A stretch of DNA of 26,165 nucleotides from an uncultured Agathobacter sp. (GCA_934358675.1 CAKRKX010000029.1:1-26165); one strand, 5' to 3'; positions 1 through 8,067 are shown, counted from the stretch's first letter. Numbers and translations: made by a program. Notes: generated by a model from the sequence alone, not told the origin.

Positions 1-372
1 CGTATTTCCACTCTGAAAATCCTTGTTATTCCTTGTGACAATATAATCCATTCCCTGTCTTGCAGCTACTTTTTCAACAACAGCATCCTCATAATCACGG
101 ATGGATGACGCAAGTGCATCTATGCAGTCCGCTTCTGTTACCTCCAAAATTCCAACCAGCGAATACAGTTTTCCCATAATCGTTTTCGCAGTATCCGCAT
201 CATGCAAATGCTTTCTGATCAGATAATAGATATCTGTCGCAGAGCTTGCAGTAATATACATTTCAATCGTATTGTTTGCAGCCATAAGAAAAATCTTTTC
301 AGCGCTTTCATTCCACGGTTTGCTTGATGTTAATGCATCAATGATCACATTCGTATCGGCAAGAATTCTCAT
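1..372 (-). CDS. PIN-domain ribonuclease toxin (VapC-like), 3' end beyond window
   Basis: Probable toxin of a type II toxin-antitoxin pair; PIN proteins of this kind are Mg-dependent RNases. The visible 124 residues begin MRILADTNVIIDAL and carry the PIN acidic set: D6 in the first strand, D47 in ASSATDIYYLIRK, D93/E95/D96 in RDYEDAVV, and the late strand motif DYIVTRNNKDF (109-119). It resembles the PIN_3 (PF13470) subfamily. The reading frame runs off the window start, so the last residues are missing. The start codon follows the antitoxin stop codon with no gap, which implies translational coupling. Family assignment is firm; RNase activity and target are inferred. Confidence 0.88.
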   Translation of the reverse strand, partial: MRILADTNVIIDALTSSKPWNESAEKIFLMAANNTIEMYITASSATDIYYLIRKHLHDADTAKTIMGKLYSLVGILEVTEADCIDALASSIRDYEDAVVEKVAARQGMDYIVTRNNKDFQSGNT

Positions 373-588
373 TTATCTGACACCAAGCCTTTCTTCTTTC
401 GATGCATATAAATCTGCATCCTGCGGTAAAATGCCAAATAATGATTTTGCGGTATCTACCCGATCCTGATGCGGATTTGTCAATTTTGCAACTACCTTTC
501 CGTTTTTCGTGATAAAAACATCTTCTGATACCGATAACATTAAATATTTTCCAAGATTATTCTTCAACTCAGTTGCTGTCACTGACAT
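373..588 (-). CDS. Phd/YefM-family antitoxin
   Basis: 71-residue antitoxin expected to bind its own promoter through the N-terminal Phd/YefM fold and to neutralise the adjacent PIN toxin through its C-terminus. The sequence starts MSVTATELKNNLGKYL and contains SEDVFITKNGKVVAKL, the classic Phd fold pattern (small N-terminal helix, then the ITKNGKPVA-like hairpin). The acidic tail of about 30 residues fits the toxin-neutralising part. A clear ribosome site (AAAGGAAG) lies just upstream. Antitoxin-first order and zero spacing to the toxin are typical. Phd-type antitoxin with PIN-type toxin is a known mixed pairing. Confidence 0.88.
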   Translation of the reverse strand: MSVTATELKNNLGKYLMLSVSEDVFITKNGKVVAKLTNPHQDRVDTAKSLFGILPQDADLYASKEERLGVR

Positions 589-615
589 ATTACCACTTCC
601 TTTCTTTGTACTATT

Positions 616-644
616 ATTATATCAATATCGTACAATTTCATCAA
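616..644 (-). promoter_or_regulatory. Sigma-A promoter of the PIN/Phd toxin-antitoxin operon
   Basis: On the minus strand, -35 TTGATG (639-644) and -10 TATAAT (616-621) are separated by exactly 17 bp. The predicted start lies about 20 bp before the antitoxin start codon. Phd-family antitoxins usually autorepress, so operators are expected here, but I see no clear palindrome. Confidence 0.7.
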
Positions 645-654
645 TCATTTTAGC

Positions 655-684
655 TAAAAAAGGATGTCTTTCCAGACATCCTTT
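655..684 (-). terminator. Rho-independent terminator after tcdA
   Basis: Perfect 11-bp stem (659-669 with 674-684) and a 4-nt loop, followed on the minus strand by a run of six U. It lies 8 bp after the tcdA stop codon and just before the toxin-antitoxin promoter, so it insulates the two units. Confidence 0.88.
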
Positions 685-692
685 CCATCATC

Positions 693-1448
693 TTATGCTT
701 TACACAGATCCTTCACGACCTCACCCGCGATAATGAGTCCCGCAACCGATGGCACGAACGCCACACTTCCCGGAATATCTCTTCTCTCGGTGCATTTGTG
801 TGCAGCTCCCGGTGGACAGATACAGTTCGTTCTGCAACTGATCGACATATCCTCGAGCGGACGTGTCGGAATCTCCTCGGAGTACACAACTTTCAACTTG
901 CGCACACCGCGCTTCTTGAGCTCGCGGCGCATAACCTTCGCAAGCGGACAAACCTTGGTCTTATAGATATCCGCCACCTTGAACTGGCTTCCGTCCAGCT
1001 TATTGCCGGCGCCCATGCTGCTGATGATCGGTACGTTCTTTTCCTTTGCTTTCATGACAAGAGAAATTTTTGCCGTCACGGTATCGACCGCATCAACGAT
1101 ATAGTCATATTCTTCGAACGGAAATTCATCCGCATTTTCCGGCAGGAAAAAACAATTGTGAATGTTGACCTTCGCATCCGGATTGATGTCCAGGATGCGC
1201 TCCTTCATCACTTCCGTCTTATACTTTCCGACCGTTTTTCTCGTTGCAATGATCTGACGATTGAGGTTTGTCAGACAGACCTTATCGTCATCAATCAGAT
1301 CAAACTCACCGACACCGCTTCGCACCAGTGCCTCACATACATATCCGCCAACCCCGCCGATTCCGAATACGGCGACGCGCGAATTGGCTAATTTATCCAT
1401 GGCTTCTTTGCCGAGAAGTAATTGTGTTCTTGAAAACTGATTCAGCAT
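693..1448 (-). CDS. tcdA: tRNA threonylcarbamoyladenosine dehydratase
   Basis: E1-like enzyme (ThiF/MoeB/HesA superfamily; CsdL/YgdL group) that uses ATP to cyclise t6A37 of ANN-decoding tRNAs to ct6A in the cytoplasm. Visible: N-terminal NQFSRTQLLLGKEAM, nucleotide-binding VAVFGIGGVGGYV (25-37), the NLNRQ signature (61-65), VDAVDTVTAK, and the Cys-containing SCRTNCICPPGA segment near the C-terminus. I chose the ATG at 1446-1448 (251 aa) because AAAGGGGA lies 5 bp upstream and family members begin MLNQFSR; an in-frame ATG 24 bp further upstream has no ribosome site. Single-gene unit with its own promoter and terminator. The short Cys-rich C-terminal region distinguishes it from MoeB and ThiF. 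Confidence 0.93.
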   Translation of the reverse strand: MLNQFSRTQLLLGKEAMDKLANSRVAVFGIGGVGGYVCEALVRSGVGEFDLIDDDKVCLTNLNRQIIATRKTVGKYKTEVMKERILDINPDAKVNIHNCFFLPENADEFPFEEYDYIVDAVDTVTAKISLVMKAKEKNVPIISSMGAGNKLDGSQFKVADIYKTKVCPLAKVMRRELKKRGVRKLKVVYSEEIPTRPLEDMSISCRTNCICPPGAAHKCTERRDIPGSVAFVPSVAGLIIAGEVVKDLCKA

Positions 1449-1477
1449 ATTTTCCCCTTTATCTGATTTCATAGCAA

Positions 1478-1569
1478 AAGCAGCATCAACTGCTGCTTCT
1501 ACTTTCTTACCTTATAAGTTATATCCTAGTACATTAGTATAATATACCGCACATACCGGGAAAAATCAA
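1478..1569 (-). promoter_or_regulatory. tcdA promoter and leader hairpin
   Basis: Minus-strand -35 TTGATT (1564-1569), 17-bp spacer, -10 TATATT (1541-1546). The -35 abuts the stop codon of the upstream kinase-like gene. Between promoter and start codon is a perfect 8-bp hairpin (1478-1485 with 1491-1498, 5-nt loop) followed by TTTTGC on the minus strand. It could be a weak terminator of the upstream operon or a leader structure. Confidence 0.6.
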
Positions 1570-1572
1570 GAA

Positions 1573-2166
1573 CTACTCGTACCGTTTCTGTAAATACTGC
1601 TCCAACACTTCCACCGTCTTATCCATGCCGAGCGTCGAACTGTTGATGCACAGATCATACATTCTTGAATCGCCCCACTTGCCATCACTGTGACGGTTAT
1701 GATATGCTTTACGATTTCTGTCATGACGCGACATCTTTGCCTTTGCATCCTTCTCGGACAGTTCGTACACATCCATTGTGCGCGCGAGCTTCTTATCATA
1801 ATCACCCAAAACGAAGATCGATGTCAGACAGTCATACTCCTTTAAGACTGTCTCCGAACATCTTCCGACAACCACAAACGAATCGCCTTTTTCGGCTTTC
1901 TTTTTAAGGAAATCGAACTGCATCTGTGCGATCGTCTCCTCCGGCGAGCTGCTGTGTCCTCTGACGGTACGGCGCGGCACAAAGCGATGCGCCTCGTCAT
2001 ACGGATGCAGATTGTCGGCATCCACCAGCTTCTCCTTCGCGATCATCTCGATCATGTTGCGGTCTAAAAATTCCAGCTGCATATACTCCGCGATGCGTCT
2101 TGCAATCTCATGTCCACCGCTTCCAAACTCACGACTTACAGAAACAATAATCTGCTTTTCTCCCAT
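1573..2166 (-). CDS. Cytidylate kinase-like family protein
   Basis: Soluble 197-residue P-loop protein of the cytidylate-kinase-like family (PF13189), common in Clostridia. Visible: MGEKQIIVSVSREFGSGG with the phosphate-binding loop at about 12-20 (GSGGHEIARRIAE), a central FVVVGRCSETVL strand-helix, and a basic SRHDRNRKAYHNR segment matching the family's lid region. It is not canonical Cmk: the P-loop begins SREFGSGG rather than GPAGAGKS, so the substrate is uncertain. It follows the ion transporter by 9 bp and has its own AGGAGA ribosome site, so the two are co-transcribed; the functional link is unknown. Confidence 0.85.
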   Translation of the reverse strand: MGEKQIIVSVSREFGSGGHEIARRIAEYMQLEFLDRNMIEMIAKEKLVDADNLHPYDEAHRFVPRRTVRGHSSSPEETIAQMQFDFLKKKAEKGDSFVVVGRCSETVLKEYDCLTSIFVLGDYDKKLARTMDVYELSEKDAKAKMSRHDRNRKAYHNRHSDGKWGDSRMYDLCINSSTLGMDKTVEVLEQYLQKRYE

Positions 2167-2175
2167 ATCCCTCTC

Positions 2176-3534
2176 CTATACATAACGAAGCCAAATAGTT
2201 ACCATCGAAATTACAAGTACAATGACTGTGGCAGGAATTGCCGATTTGCAATACTTGCCCCATCCGATCGGATGACCTTCCTTCGTTGCCACGGAAATTC
2301 CGACAACATTTGCGGATGCGCCGATCGGAGTCGCGCTTCCACCGATGTCCGTTCCCATGGAAAGCGTCCACGCGAGCATCGACAGATCCGCTCCGCTCGA
2401 TGCTGCAAGAGTCTTGATGATCGGCACCATCGTTGCCGCAAACGGAATGTTATCCACAAAAGCGCTTGCCACAGCGGAAATCCACAGGATGATGGCAACC
2501 ATGAGATACAGATTGCCTTTGCTCCATTTCTCAATGAGCTGCGCGATCAGATTTAAAATCTCGGTCTGCTCCAGTCCCCCGACAACAACGAACAGTCCGA
2601 TAAAGAAAAGCAACGTCTTGTAATCCACGCTTTTGATAATGTGCATGCGGTTGCCGCTTGCCGTAAGGATCGTCAGGATTGCGATAAATACACCGATGAA
2701 CGCAACCGTAAGTCCCGTATTTGCGTGTGTGACAAGAAGTACAACCGCACATGCGAAGATCACACAGCTGATCGCGAAATCACGCTTGCTCGGAACACCG
2801 TCCCACGGATCGATATTGACATCATGCTTCACAAAGCCTTCTACCGGCTGCTTCAATTCCTTGCGGAAGCAGAAGTAAAAGAAAATTACAACCACAATGA
2901 GCGAAAGTAAAGCGATCAGTCCCGTGTTCGTCACAAAATCAAAGAATGAATACTTTAATGCCGTACCGATAATAATGTTTGGCGGATCTCCGCACATCGT
3001 GGACGAACCTCCGAGATTCGCACAGAAGATCTCCGTCAGGATCATCGGCACCGGATTGAATCCGAGCAGCTTCGCGAGTTCCACCGTTACCGCCGCAAGG
3101 AACAGGATAACCGTAATACTGTCAATAAACATCGCAAGAAGTGCAGACATAACCATGAATGTAATGAAGATCGGGATCACCTGAAAATGCACCAGCTTGG
3201 CGATCGTAATACAAAGCCAATGGAAAAAGCCCGACTTCGCCATTCCCTCGACCATCACCATCATTCCTGCGATAAACAGGATCGTCGCCCAGTTGATACC
3301 GGCACTCTCCTCCTCGATCGCGCCCGCCTCATACCAGAATTTCAGTGAAAAGATACTCTTCACATTGAGTGTATCGACCACGGCTGTCATGCTGTGCATG
3401 CATACGCCGAATACGATCACAAGCACGGCAAGTGCACACCCGAGTGTCACCCATTGTCGTTCAATTTTCTCAGTAATGATCAACAGAAACATAACTACGA
3501 AGATCAATACCGATATAATCTGTGCTGCTAACAT
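2176..3534 (-). CDS. ArsB/NhaD-type (ion transporter superfamily) membrane permease
   Basis: 452-residue polytopic membrane protein of the ion-transporter superfamily that includes ArsB, NhaD-type Na+/H+ antiporters and the mammalian P protein. Hydrophobic segments start at about residues 5, 31, 83, 120 and 140 and continue to the C-terminus. Diagnostic re-entrant loops are visible: GGSSTMCGDPPNIIIGTAL (about 175-193) in the first half and DNIPFAATMVP plus GGSATPIGASANVVG in the second, an internal duplication typical of the family. These loops favour a Na+/H+ antiporter or anion permease, but the ion cannot be read from sequence. AAGGAG lies 7 bp before the ATG. First gene of an operon with the kinase-like gene. 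Confidence 0.88.
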   Translation of the reverse strand: MLAAQIISVLIFVVMFLLIITEKIERQWVTLGCALAVLVIVFGVCMHSMTAVVDTLNVKSIFSLKFWYEAGAIEEESAGINWATILFIAGMMVMVEGMAKSGFFHWLCITIAKLVHFQVIPIFITFMVMSALLAMFIDSITVILFLAAVTVELAKLLGFNPVPMILTEIFCANLGGSSTMCGDPPNIIIGTALKYSFFDFVTNTGLIALLSLIVVVIFFYFCFRKELKQPVEGFVKHDVNIDPWDGVPSKRDFAISCVIFACAVVLLVTHANTGLTVAFIGVFIAILTILTASGNRMHIIKSVDYKTLLFFIGLFVVVGGLEQTEILNLIAQLIEKWSKGNLYLMVAIILWISAVASAFVDNIPFAATMVPIIKTLAASSGADLSMLAWTLSMGTDIGGSATPIGASANVVGISVATKEGHPIGWGKYCKSAIPATVIVLVISMVTIWLRYV

Positions 3535-3575
3535 AGTAAAACTCCTTCTCTCCCCAACTTTTGTACTATTTATAC

Positions 3576-3605
3576 ATATTACCTTGTTTCAAGAGTTAGT
3601 GTCAA
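3576..3605 (-). promoter_or_regulatory. Sigma-A promoter of the transporter / kinase-like operon
   Basis: Minus-strand -35 TTGACA (3600-3605, perfect consensus), 18-bp spacer, -10 TAATAT (3576-3581), about 40 bp before the transporter start codon. Confidence 0.75.
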
Positions 3606-3705
3606 GTAAATATGCACAATCACTTTATTCGCTTTTTGTGAATATTATAAAATCATGCATAAAACAGGCATTTTACTGTGGTTTGTTACGTTTCAACATA
3701 CAAAT

Positions 3706-3830
3706 AAAGTGTGCGCTTGCCGCACACTTTTGCGCACGAGCGGTATGCTTAGCATAAACTTCTTCTCCGCGAGCTGCGCATCCCCGCGGAGCGTTTTGAT
3801 TCATAGGAAGGAATTTCCTATGAATCAAAA
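3706..3830. repeat. Cluster of palindromes in the putP / transporter gap
   Basis: The 350-bp gap 3535-3884 has no gene. It holds, in order: a perfect 10-bp hairpin AAAGTGTGCG/CGCACACTTT (3706-3730); a TGCGCA...TGCGCA bracket (3731-3736, 3775-3780) enclosing TATGC-TTA-GCATA; CTCCGCG/CGCGGAG (3765-3771, 3785-3791); and a perfect 16-bp inverted repeat with 5-nt loop (3794-3809, 3815-3830). The next palindrome is the putP terminator. On the minus strand the 3706-3730 hairpin is followed by a T-rich stretch and may be a second terminator. Nothing between 3606 and 3705 was recognised. Confidence 0.7.
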
Positions 3831-3862
3831 AATTCCGGCTCGTATTTGCGAACCGGAATTTT
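3827..3862 (-). terminator. Rho-independent terminator of putP
   Basis: 10-bp stem AAAATTCCGG/CCGGAATTTT (3829-3838, 3853-3862), extended inward by TCG/CGA, followed on the minus strand by six U. Located 22 bp after the putP stop codon. Its U-run overlaps the edge of the adjacent 16-bp inverted repeat. Confidence 0.88.
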
Positions 3863-3884
3863 AGTTTCTGTAATCTTTTACTAA

Positions 3885-5432
3885 CTAAGCCTCGATCTGC
3901 TTATCAGATTTTACGTGATCAAACTCATCCAGGATTTCCTGACTTGGTGCAGGCGTAAGTAAACTTACCACAATGATGACGATGATACCGACTAAGAATG
4001 CCGGAAGCAGCTCATAGATTCCGAACACACCGCCCATCGGCTTCACTAAGTATTTCCAGATGAATACCATCGCACCGCCGGATACCATACCTGCCAGAGC
4101 GCCCTGGAAAGTCGTTCTTCTCCAGAACAGTGAGCAGATCACAAGAGGACCGAATGCCGCACCGAATCCTGCCCATGCAAAGGATACGATTCCGAATACC
4201 GAACTGTTCGGATCACGCGCGATGATCACACCGAGAACGGACACGACAACAACCGTGAGTCTTGCGGCGATCATGCTTACCTTTGGAGAAAGGTTCAGAT
4301 GGAAGGTCTCCTGTAAAATATTCTGTGACACACTCGAAGATGCTGCCAGAAGCTGTGAATCTGCGGTGGACATCGTACTTGCAAGGATACCTGCAAGGAT
4401 CAGACCTGCCATCAGTGCAGGGAAGATTCCGTGTTTGGAAAGCAGATCCGCAACCTTAACGATGATCGTCTCAGTCTGTGATCCTGAAAGAGATTCCACC
4501 AGTCCCTGAGAGCTCATCTCGCGGCCTACCACACCGATCATGACAGCAACTGCCATCGCGATCGTAACCCATACGGAAGCAACACGTCTTGAAATCTTCA
4601 GTTTCTGTTCATCCTCGATTGCCATAAAACGAAGAAGGATATGCGGCATACCGAAGTATCCGAGTCCCCATGCCAATGTGGACACGATCGTCAGCAGGCT
4701 GTATGGCTGTGAGCTTCCGGATGCTTCCACATAAGAAGATGTAAAAGAAAAATATCCCGGTAACTGACGCGCATTATCTACAACAACACCGATTCCGCCA
4801 ACCGCAACGGTTGAGTAGATCAGTACGAAAAAGATTGCGATCGTCATGATGATGCTCTGGATAAAATCCGTTGTGGACGCTGCAAGGAATCCGCCGGCAG
4901 TCGTGTACGCCACGATAACAACAGCCGAAATCAGCATCGCTGCAATATAATTTGCCCCGAACAGCGATGAAAAAAGCTTACCGCATGCAGCAAATCCGCT
5001 GGCTGTGTACGGTACGAAAAAGATAATAATGATCACAGCCGCGATCAAAGATAAAATATTTTTCTTGTCACGATAACGGTTCGAGAAGAACTGTGGCAGT
5101 GTAAACGACTTGGTCGCGTGTGTGTAGCGACGCAGGCGTTTTGCCGTAAAAAGCCAGTTCAAATATGTTCCGATTGCAAGACCGATCGCGGTCCAGCCGA
5201 CATCCGCAAGACCTGATAGATACGCCAGACCCGGAAGTCCCATGAGAAGATAACTTGACATATCGGATGCTTCTGCGCTCATTGCCGTCACAAGCGGACC
5301 GAGCTTACGTCCGCCGAGATAGAAATCGGAAGCGGACTCGTTAACCTTGGCATAATGGAAACCGACCAGAAGAACGATCAACAGATATGCAACGATCGTC
5401 ACCAGAATACAGATGGATGATGTGCTTAACAT
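3885..5432 (-). CDS. putP: Sodium/proline symporter (PutP-type)
   Basis: 515-residue sodium:solute symporter (SSS family, PF00474) that couples Na+ entry to uptake of proline or a related solute. The protein is hydrophobic throughout with about 12-13 membrane segments and matches PutP length (about 500). The conserved segment SAEASDMSSYLLMGLPG (about 52-68) aligns with the E. coli PutP Na+-site region, with the key Asp at 57; YLGGRKLGP precedes it. Start chosen at 5430-5432 because TAGGAGG lies upstream; a 33-codon longer frame has no ribosome site. Last residues are hydrophilic (DHVKSDKQIEA). Divergent from a LysR gene that may control it. Proline as substrate is inferred from family resemblance. 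Confidence 0.9.
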   Translation of the reverse strand: MLSTSSICILVTIVAYLLIVLLVGFHYAKVNESASDFYLGGRKLGPLVTAMSAEASDMSSYLLMGLPGLAYLSGLADVGWTAIGLAIGTYLNWLFTAKRLRRYTHATKSFTLPQFFSNRYRDKKNILSLIAAVIIIIFFVPYTASGFAACGKLFSSLFGANYIAAMLISAVVIVAYTTAGGFLAASTTDFIQSIIMTIAIFFVLIYSTVAVGGIGVVVDNARQLPGYFSFTSSYVEASGSSQPYSLLTIVSTLAWGLGYFGMPHILLRFMAIEDEQKLKISRRVASVWVTIAMAVAVMIGVVGREMSSQGLVESLSGSQTETIIVKVADLLSKHGIFPALMAGLILAGILASTMSTADSQLLAASSSVSQNILQETFHLNLSPKVSMIAARLTVVVVSVLGVIIARDPNSSVFGIVSFAWAGFGAAFGPLVICSLFWRRTTFQGALAGMVSGGAMVFIWKYLVKPMGGVFGIYELLPAFLVGIIVIIVVSLLTPAPSQEILDEFDHVKSDKQIEA

Positions 5433-5487
5433 AACAAAAATTCCTCCTAATGTATCGCAAGAATTCTCTTGCCAAATTCTACCGGGA

Positions 5488-5493
5488 ATTATA
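5488..5493 (-). promoter_or_regulatory. Candidate -10 element of putP
   Basis: Minus-strand TATAAT about 56 bp before the putP start. No convincing -35 is found at 16-18 bp (TTTTTA at best), which fits an activator-dependent promoter in the divergent putP/lysR gap. No LysR T-N11-A site was assigned with confidence. Confidence 0.45.
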
Positions 5494-5639
5494 TCATAAG
5501 TATATACATATAAAAAGCGAATATTTCTCATGTTTATTATGATATTTTCGCATATGTAAAGAATTAACGCGCTAACGTGTGTTTGTTTACAGACGTTCGC
5601 TGCAAAAAAAATTCAAAACAAAACAGTGAGGATTTCAAT

Positions 5640-6509
5640 ATGGACAAAAACTTACAGAAATATATGGCGTTCGTGAAAACGGTGGAACTCGGCAGCTTTA
5701 CGAAAGCCGCACAGCTTCTAAACTACTCTCAGTCCGGCATCAGCCGTATGATCAACGATCTGGAAAAAGAGTGGCATATCACGCTCCTTGAGCGAAATAA
5801 GACCGGCGTGAAACTGACGAGCGACGGCATGACGCTCCTACCGTATGCGTCCTCCGTCTGCAAGGAATTCGAAAAGCTGCAGATGCACGTTGATGAGCTG
5901 GTCGGACTCGAATCCGGCATCATCCGCATCGGCACTTTCTCGAGTGTGGCAACGCACTGGCTTCCGAACATCATCAAGGAATTCCAGAAAGATTATCCAG
6001 GCATCGACTACGAGCTTCTGCTCGGCGATTACTCCGAGATTGAGGAATGGATCAGCACCGGACGCATCGACTGCGGATTCTTACGCCTTCCGACGAATCC
6101 CAATTTCGAGATGATCGAACTGGAGGAGGATCGGCTTTTTGCCATATTGCCGGAAGGACACCGGCTTGCTTCCTATGATAAAGTTCCGATCGCTGCACTC
6201 TGCGACGAGCCGTTCATGCTCCTCGAGAAAGTCGGCGCCAAAGCCGAAGTATCGGAAATCTTTGAGCGCAATGGACTTGTCCCGAACGTGCATTTTACGA
6301 CATGGGACGATTACGCGATCATGTCGATGGTGGAAAGCGGACTCGGCGTCAGCATCGTGCCGGAGCTCATCTTAAAAAAGACACCGTACCATATCGTACA
6401 GAAGGAGCTCGACGTCCCTGCTTACCGTAATATCGCACTCGCTCTGCGCGATAAAAAAAGTGCTTCCCTTGCGGTCAAGCGTTTTCTCGAGTATCTGCCT
6501 TATCGCTAA
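5640..6509 (+). CDS. LysR-family transcriptional regulator
   Basis: 289-residue LTTR. The N-terminal winged helix-turn-helix (about 1-60) contains FVKTVELGSFTKAAQLLNYS and QSGISRMINDLEKEW, the family signature. The C-terminal periplasmic-binding-like effector domain follows (about 88-289) with RIGTFSSVATHWLP and GLGVSIVPELIL. Start at ATG 5640 has GTGAGGAT 7 bp upstream; a GTG 63 bp upstream lacks one. Length is typical. It is divergent from putP (207-bp gap) and upstream of a GNAT gene that has its own promoter; LTTRs commonly regulate the divergent neighbour, so putP is the likeliest target. The co-inducer is unknown. Confidence 0.93.
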   Translation: MDKNLQKYMAFVKTVELGSFTKAAQLLNYSQSGISRMINDLEKEWHITLLERNKTGVKLTSDGMTLLPYASSVCKEFEKLQMHVDELVGLESGIIRIGTFSSVATHWLPNIIKEFQKDYPGIDYELLLGDYSEIEEWISTGRIDCGFLRLPTNPNFEMIELEEDRLFAILPEGHRLASYDKVPIAALCDEPFMLLEKVGAKAEVSEIFERNGLVPNVHFTTWDDYAIMSMVESGLGVSIVPELILKKTPYHIVQKELDVPAYRNIALALRDKKSASLAVKRFLEYLPYR

Positions 6510-6525
6510 GAATATGCGTTTGCTT

Positions 6526-6566
6526 TTGCTGTATCGAGAATTCCAAAGGAATTTCCAATACTGCAA
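6526..6566 (+). other. Imperfect hairpin after the LysR gene
   Basis: A 41-nt symmetric stem: TTGC, GTAT and AATTCC pair with GGAATT, ATAC and GCAA around an AAA loop, with one T-T mismatch and one 4x4 internal loop. It lies 16 bp after the lysR stop and has no U-run, so it is a poor terminator; it may be a 3'-end stabiliser or an operator. Confidence 0.45.
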
Positions 6567-6595
6567 AATGAGGCATTCCATGCGTTCACAACTTC

Positions 6596-6604
6596 TGCTA
6601 TAAT
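6596..6604 (+). promoter_or_regulatory. Extended -10 promoter of the GNAT gene
   Basis: TGCTATAAT is an extended -10 (TGn-TATAAT); the -35 position (TTCCAT) is weak. The transcript would carry about 108 nt of leader before the ATG at 6719; no known riboswitch motif was recognised in it. Confidence 0.6.
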
Positions 6605-6718
6605 GCAAAAGTAAGATTTATGAAATTTATATCAGGCAGCTGCTCATCAAATAAATCGTTTTTTATTACTTCATGGGACAGGCACCCGCCATACGATAAA
6701 TTACGAAGGAGAAATTGT

Positions 6719-7948
6719 ATGAAACCAAGTGTTAGTAATTCACCGCTCGATCCGAATTTTACGATCCGCTATCTGACGACCGATGATCTGGATCAGTACA
6801 ATGCGCTGCTGCGCTACGCGTTCCAGATTACCGAGCAGGAGCTTCTTGAGACGGGCTGGCAGGACGATGAGATCAAGCAGTCCAAATTCCCGGTACTCGA
6901 GCGTGCCGATGTCATGGGATGCTTTGCAGGAGACGACCTCGTATCGCAGTTTGCGGCATATCCGCTGAAAATGAATATTTACGGCACCTCCTATCCGGTT
7001 GCTTTTGTCACCTCCGTCTGCACCTACCCGGAATTTACCGGACGCGGCATCATGAAGAAACTGATGTTTAAGAGTCTTTCTCATATGCGAGAAAAACATC
7101 AGCCTTTTGCCTTGTTGTATCCGTACTCGATTCCGCTGTACCGCAGGCTCGGCTGGGAGATCATCTCCAACAAGATTTCTTACACGGTCAAAACCAGACA
7201 GTTTCCGTCGAAAGCGACCGCACCGGGCTATGTCCGCCGTGTCGATTATGAAAATGCCGATTTTAAAAATCTGCACACGAGCTTTGCGAACATGACGCAC
7301 GGCTGTCTGTTCCGCAATAGTCTCGCATGGGAGGAATACTGGCGCTGGGACGAGGATGACACGATGGTTGCCGTCTACTACAACCGCAAGTCCGCGCCGC
7401 AGGGCTATATGGTCTACCTGATCAAAGACAACATCATGCATATTAAGGAAATGATCTACCTGAACCGCGAGGCGCAGGAAGGTCTGTGGGAATACATTCA
7501 CGCGCACGATTCGATGATTCATGAGATCCACGGAAACTCCTACTTCAACGAGCCGATCGCGTTCGAGATGGATGACGGCGATATCCGCGAGATGATCCGC
7601 CCGTACATTATGGGACGAATCGTGGATGTTGAACAGTTTTTTGAGCAGTATCACGGTGATCCCGATGAAAAAGACACCACGATCACATTCAAGATCAGCG
7701 ACGAGCTTCTGCCTTGGAACGAGCGCACACTGACCGTCCGCTTCCATGCCGGGCACTGCACCGTCATCGACGAGCCGGGCGAGTACCGCGTGAAGATGTC
7801 CATCGCCACACTGACCACGCTTCTTCTCGGTTACAAGACCGCCGCCAAGCTACACCGCATGGGACGCATTGCCGGAAGTTCACTGGCGATCGATCGGTTG
7901 GATGATGTGTTGCTGCATGAATCGCCGTACATCTCTGATTACATCTAA
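6719..7948 (+). CDS. GNAT family N-acetyltransferase, Eis-like
   Basis: 409-residue cytoplasmic acetyltransferase with the Eis architecture: an N-terminal GNAT domain, a second GNAT-like domain, and a C-terminal sterol-carrier-like domain (PF13527 plus SCP2-like). The acetyl-CoA-binding motif is visible at about 98-116: SVCTYPEFTGRGIMKKLM, with the R-G-x-G turn replaced by FTGRGI as in Eis relatives. PYSIPLYRRLGWE (about 140-152) is the matching GNAT helix. ATG 6719 has GAAGGAG 7 bp upstream; the longer frame from 6620 does not. Eis enzymes acetylate amines such as aminoglycosides or protein lysines; the substrate here is unknown. Monocistronic, sharing a bidirectional terminator with hemC. 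Confidence 0.88.
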   Translation: MKPSVSNSPLDPNFTIRYLTTDDLDQYNALLRYAFQITEQELLETGWQDDEIKQSKFPVLERADVMGCFAGDDLVSQFAAYPLKMNIYGTSYPVAFVTSVCTYPEFTGRGIMKKLMFKSLSHMREKHQPFALLYPYSIPLYRRLGWEIISNKISYTVKTRQFPSKATAPGYVRRVDYENADFKNLHTSFANMTHGCLFRNSLAWEEYWRWDEDDTMVAVYYNRKSAPQGYMVYLIKDNIMHIKEMIYLNREAQEGLWEYIHAHDSMIHEIHGNSYFNEPIAFEMDDGDIREMIRPYIMGRIVDVEQFFEQYHGDPDEKDTTITFKISDELLPWNERTLTVRFHAGHCTVIDEPGEYRVKMSIATLTTLLLGYKTAAKLHRMGRIAGSSLAIDRLDDVLLHESPYISDYI

Positions 7949-7953
7949 AAAGC

Positions 7954-7995
7954 CAAAGAAAAAGTCCGGAGCCTCACACTCCGGACATTTCTTTG
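7954..7995. terminator. Bidirectional terminator between the GNAT gene and hemC
   Basis: GTCCGGAG/CTCCGGAC (7964-7971, 7979-7986) sits inside an outer CAAAGAAA/TTTCTTTG stem, giving T-rich tails on both strands. It serves the convergent GNAT (+) and hem operon (-) transcripts. The 72 bp from here to hemC hold nothing else recognised. Confidence 0.85.
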
Positions 7996-8067
7996 ACTCA
8001 CATGGAATCATAATATCTTTTCTTAGCTAAATCCATATTACTATGTTTTTACAAAAAATCAAACGCA

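Noticed and set aside
798..1391. 197-codon plus-strand frame inside tcdA
   Set aside because: Antisense shadow of tcdA; composition rich in His/Arg typical of reverse-frame reading.
6605..6718. T-box or other riboswitch in the GNAT leader
   Set aside because: No T-box antiterminator motif and no terminator before the start codon.
6740..7756. 338-codon open frame antisense to the GNAT gene
   Set aside because: It has no ribosome site, resembles no family, and mirrors the codon bias of the well-supported GNAT gene on the other strand.
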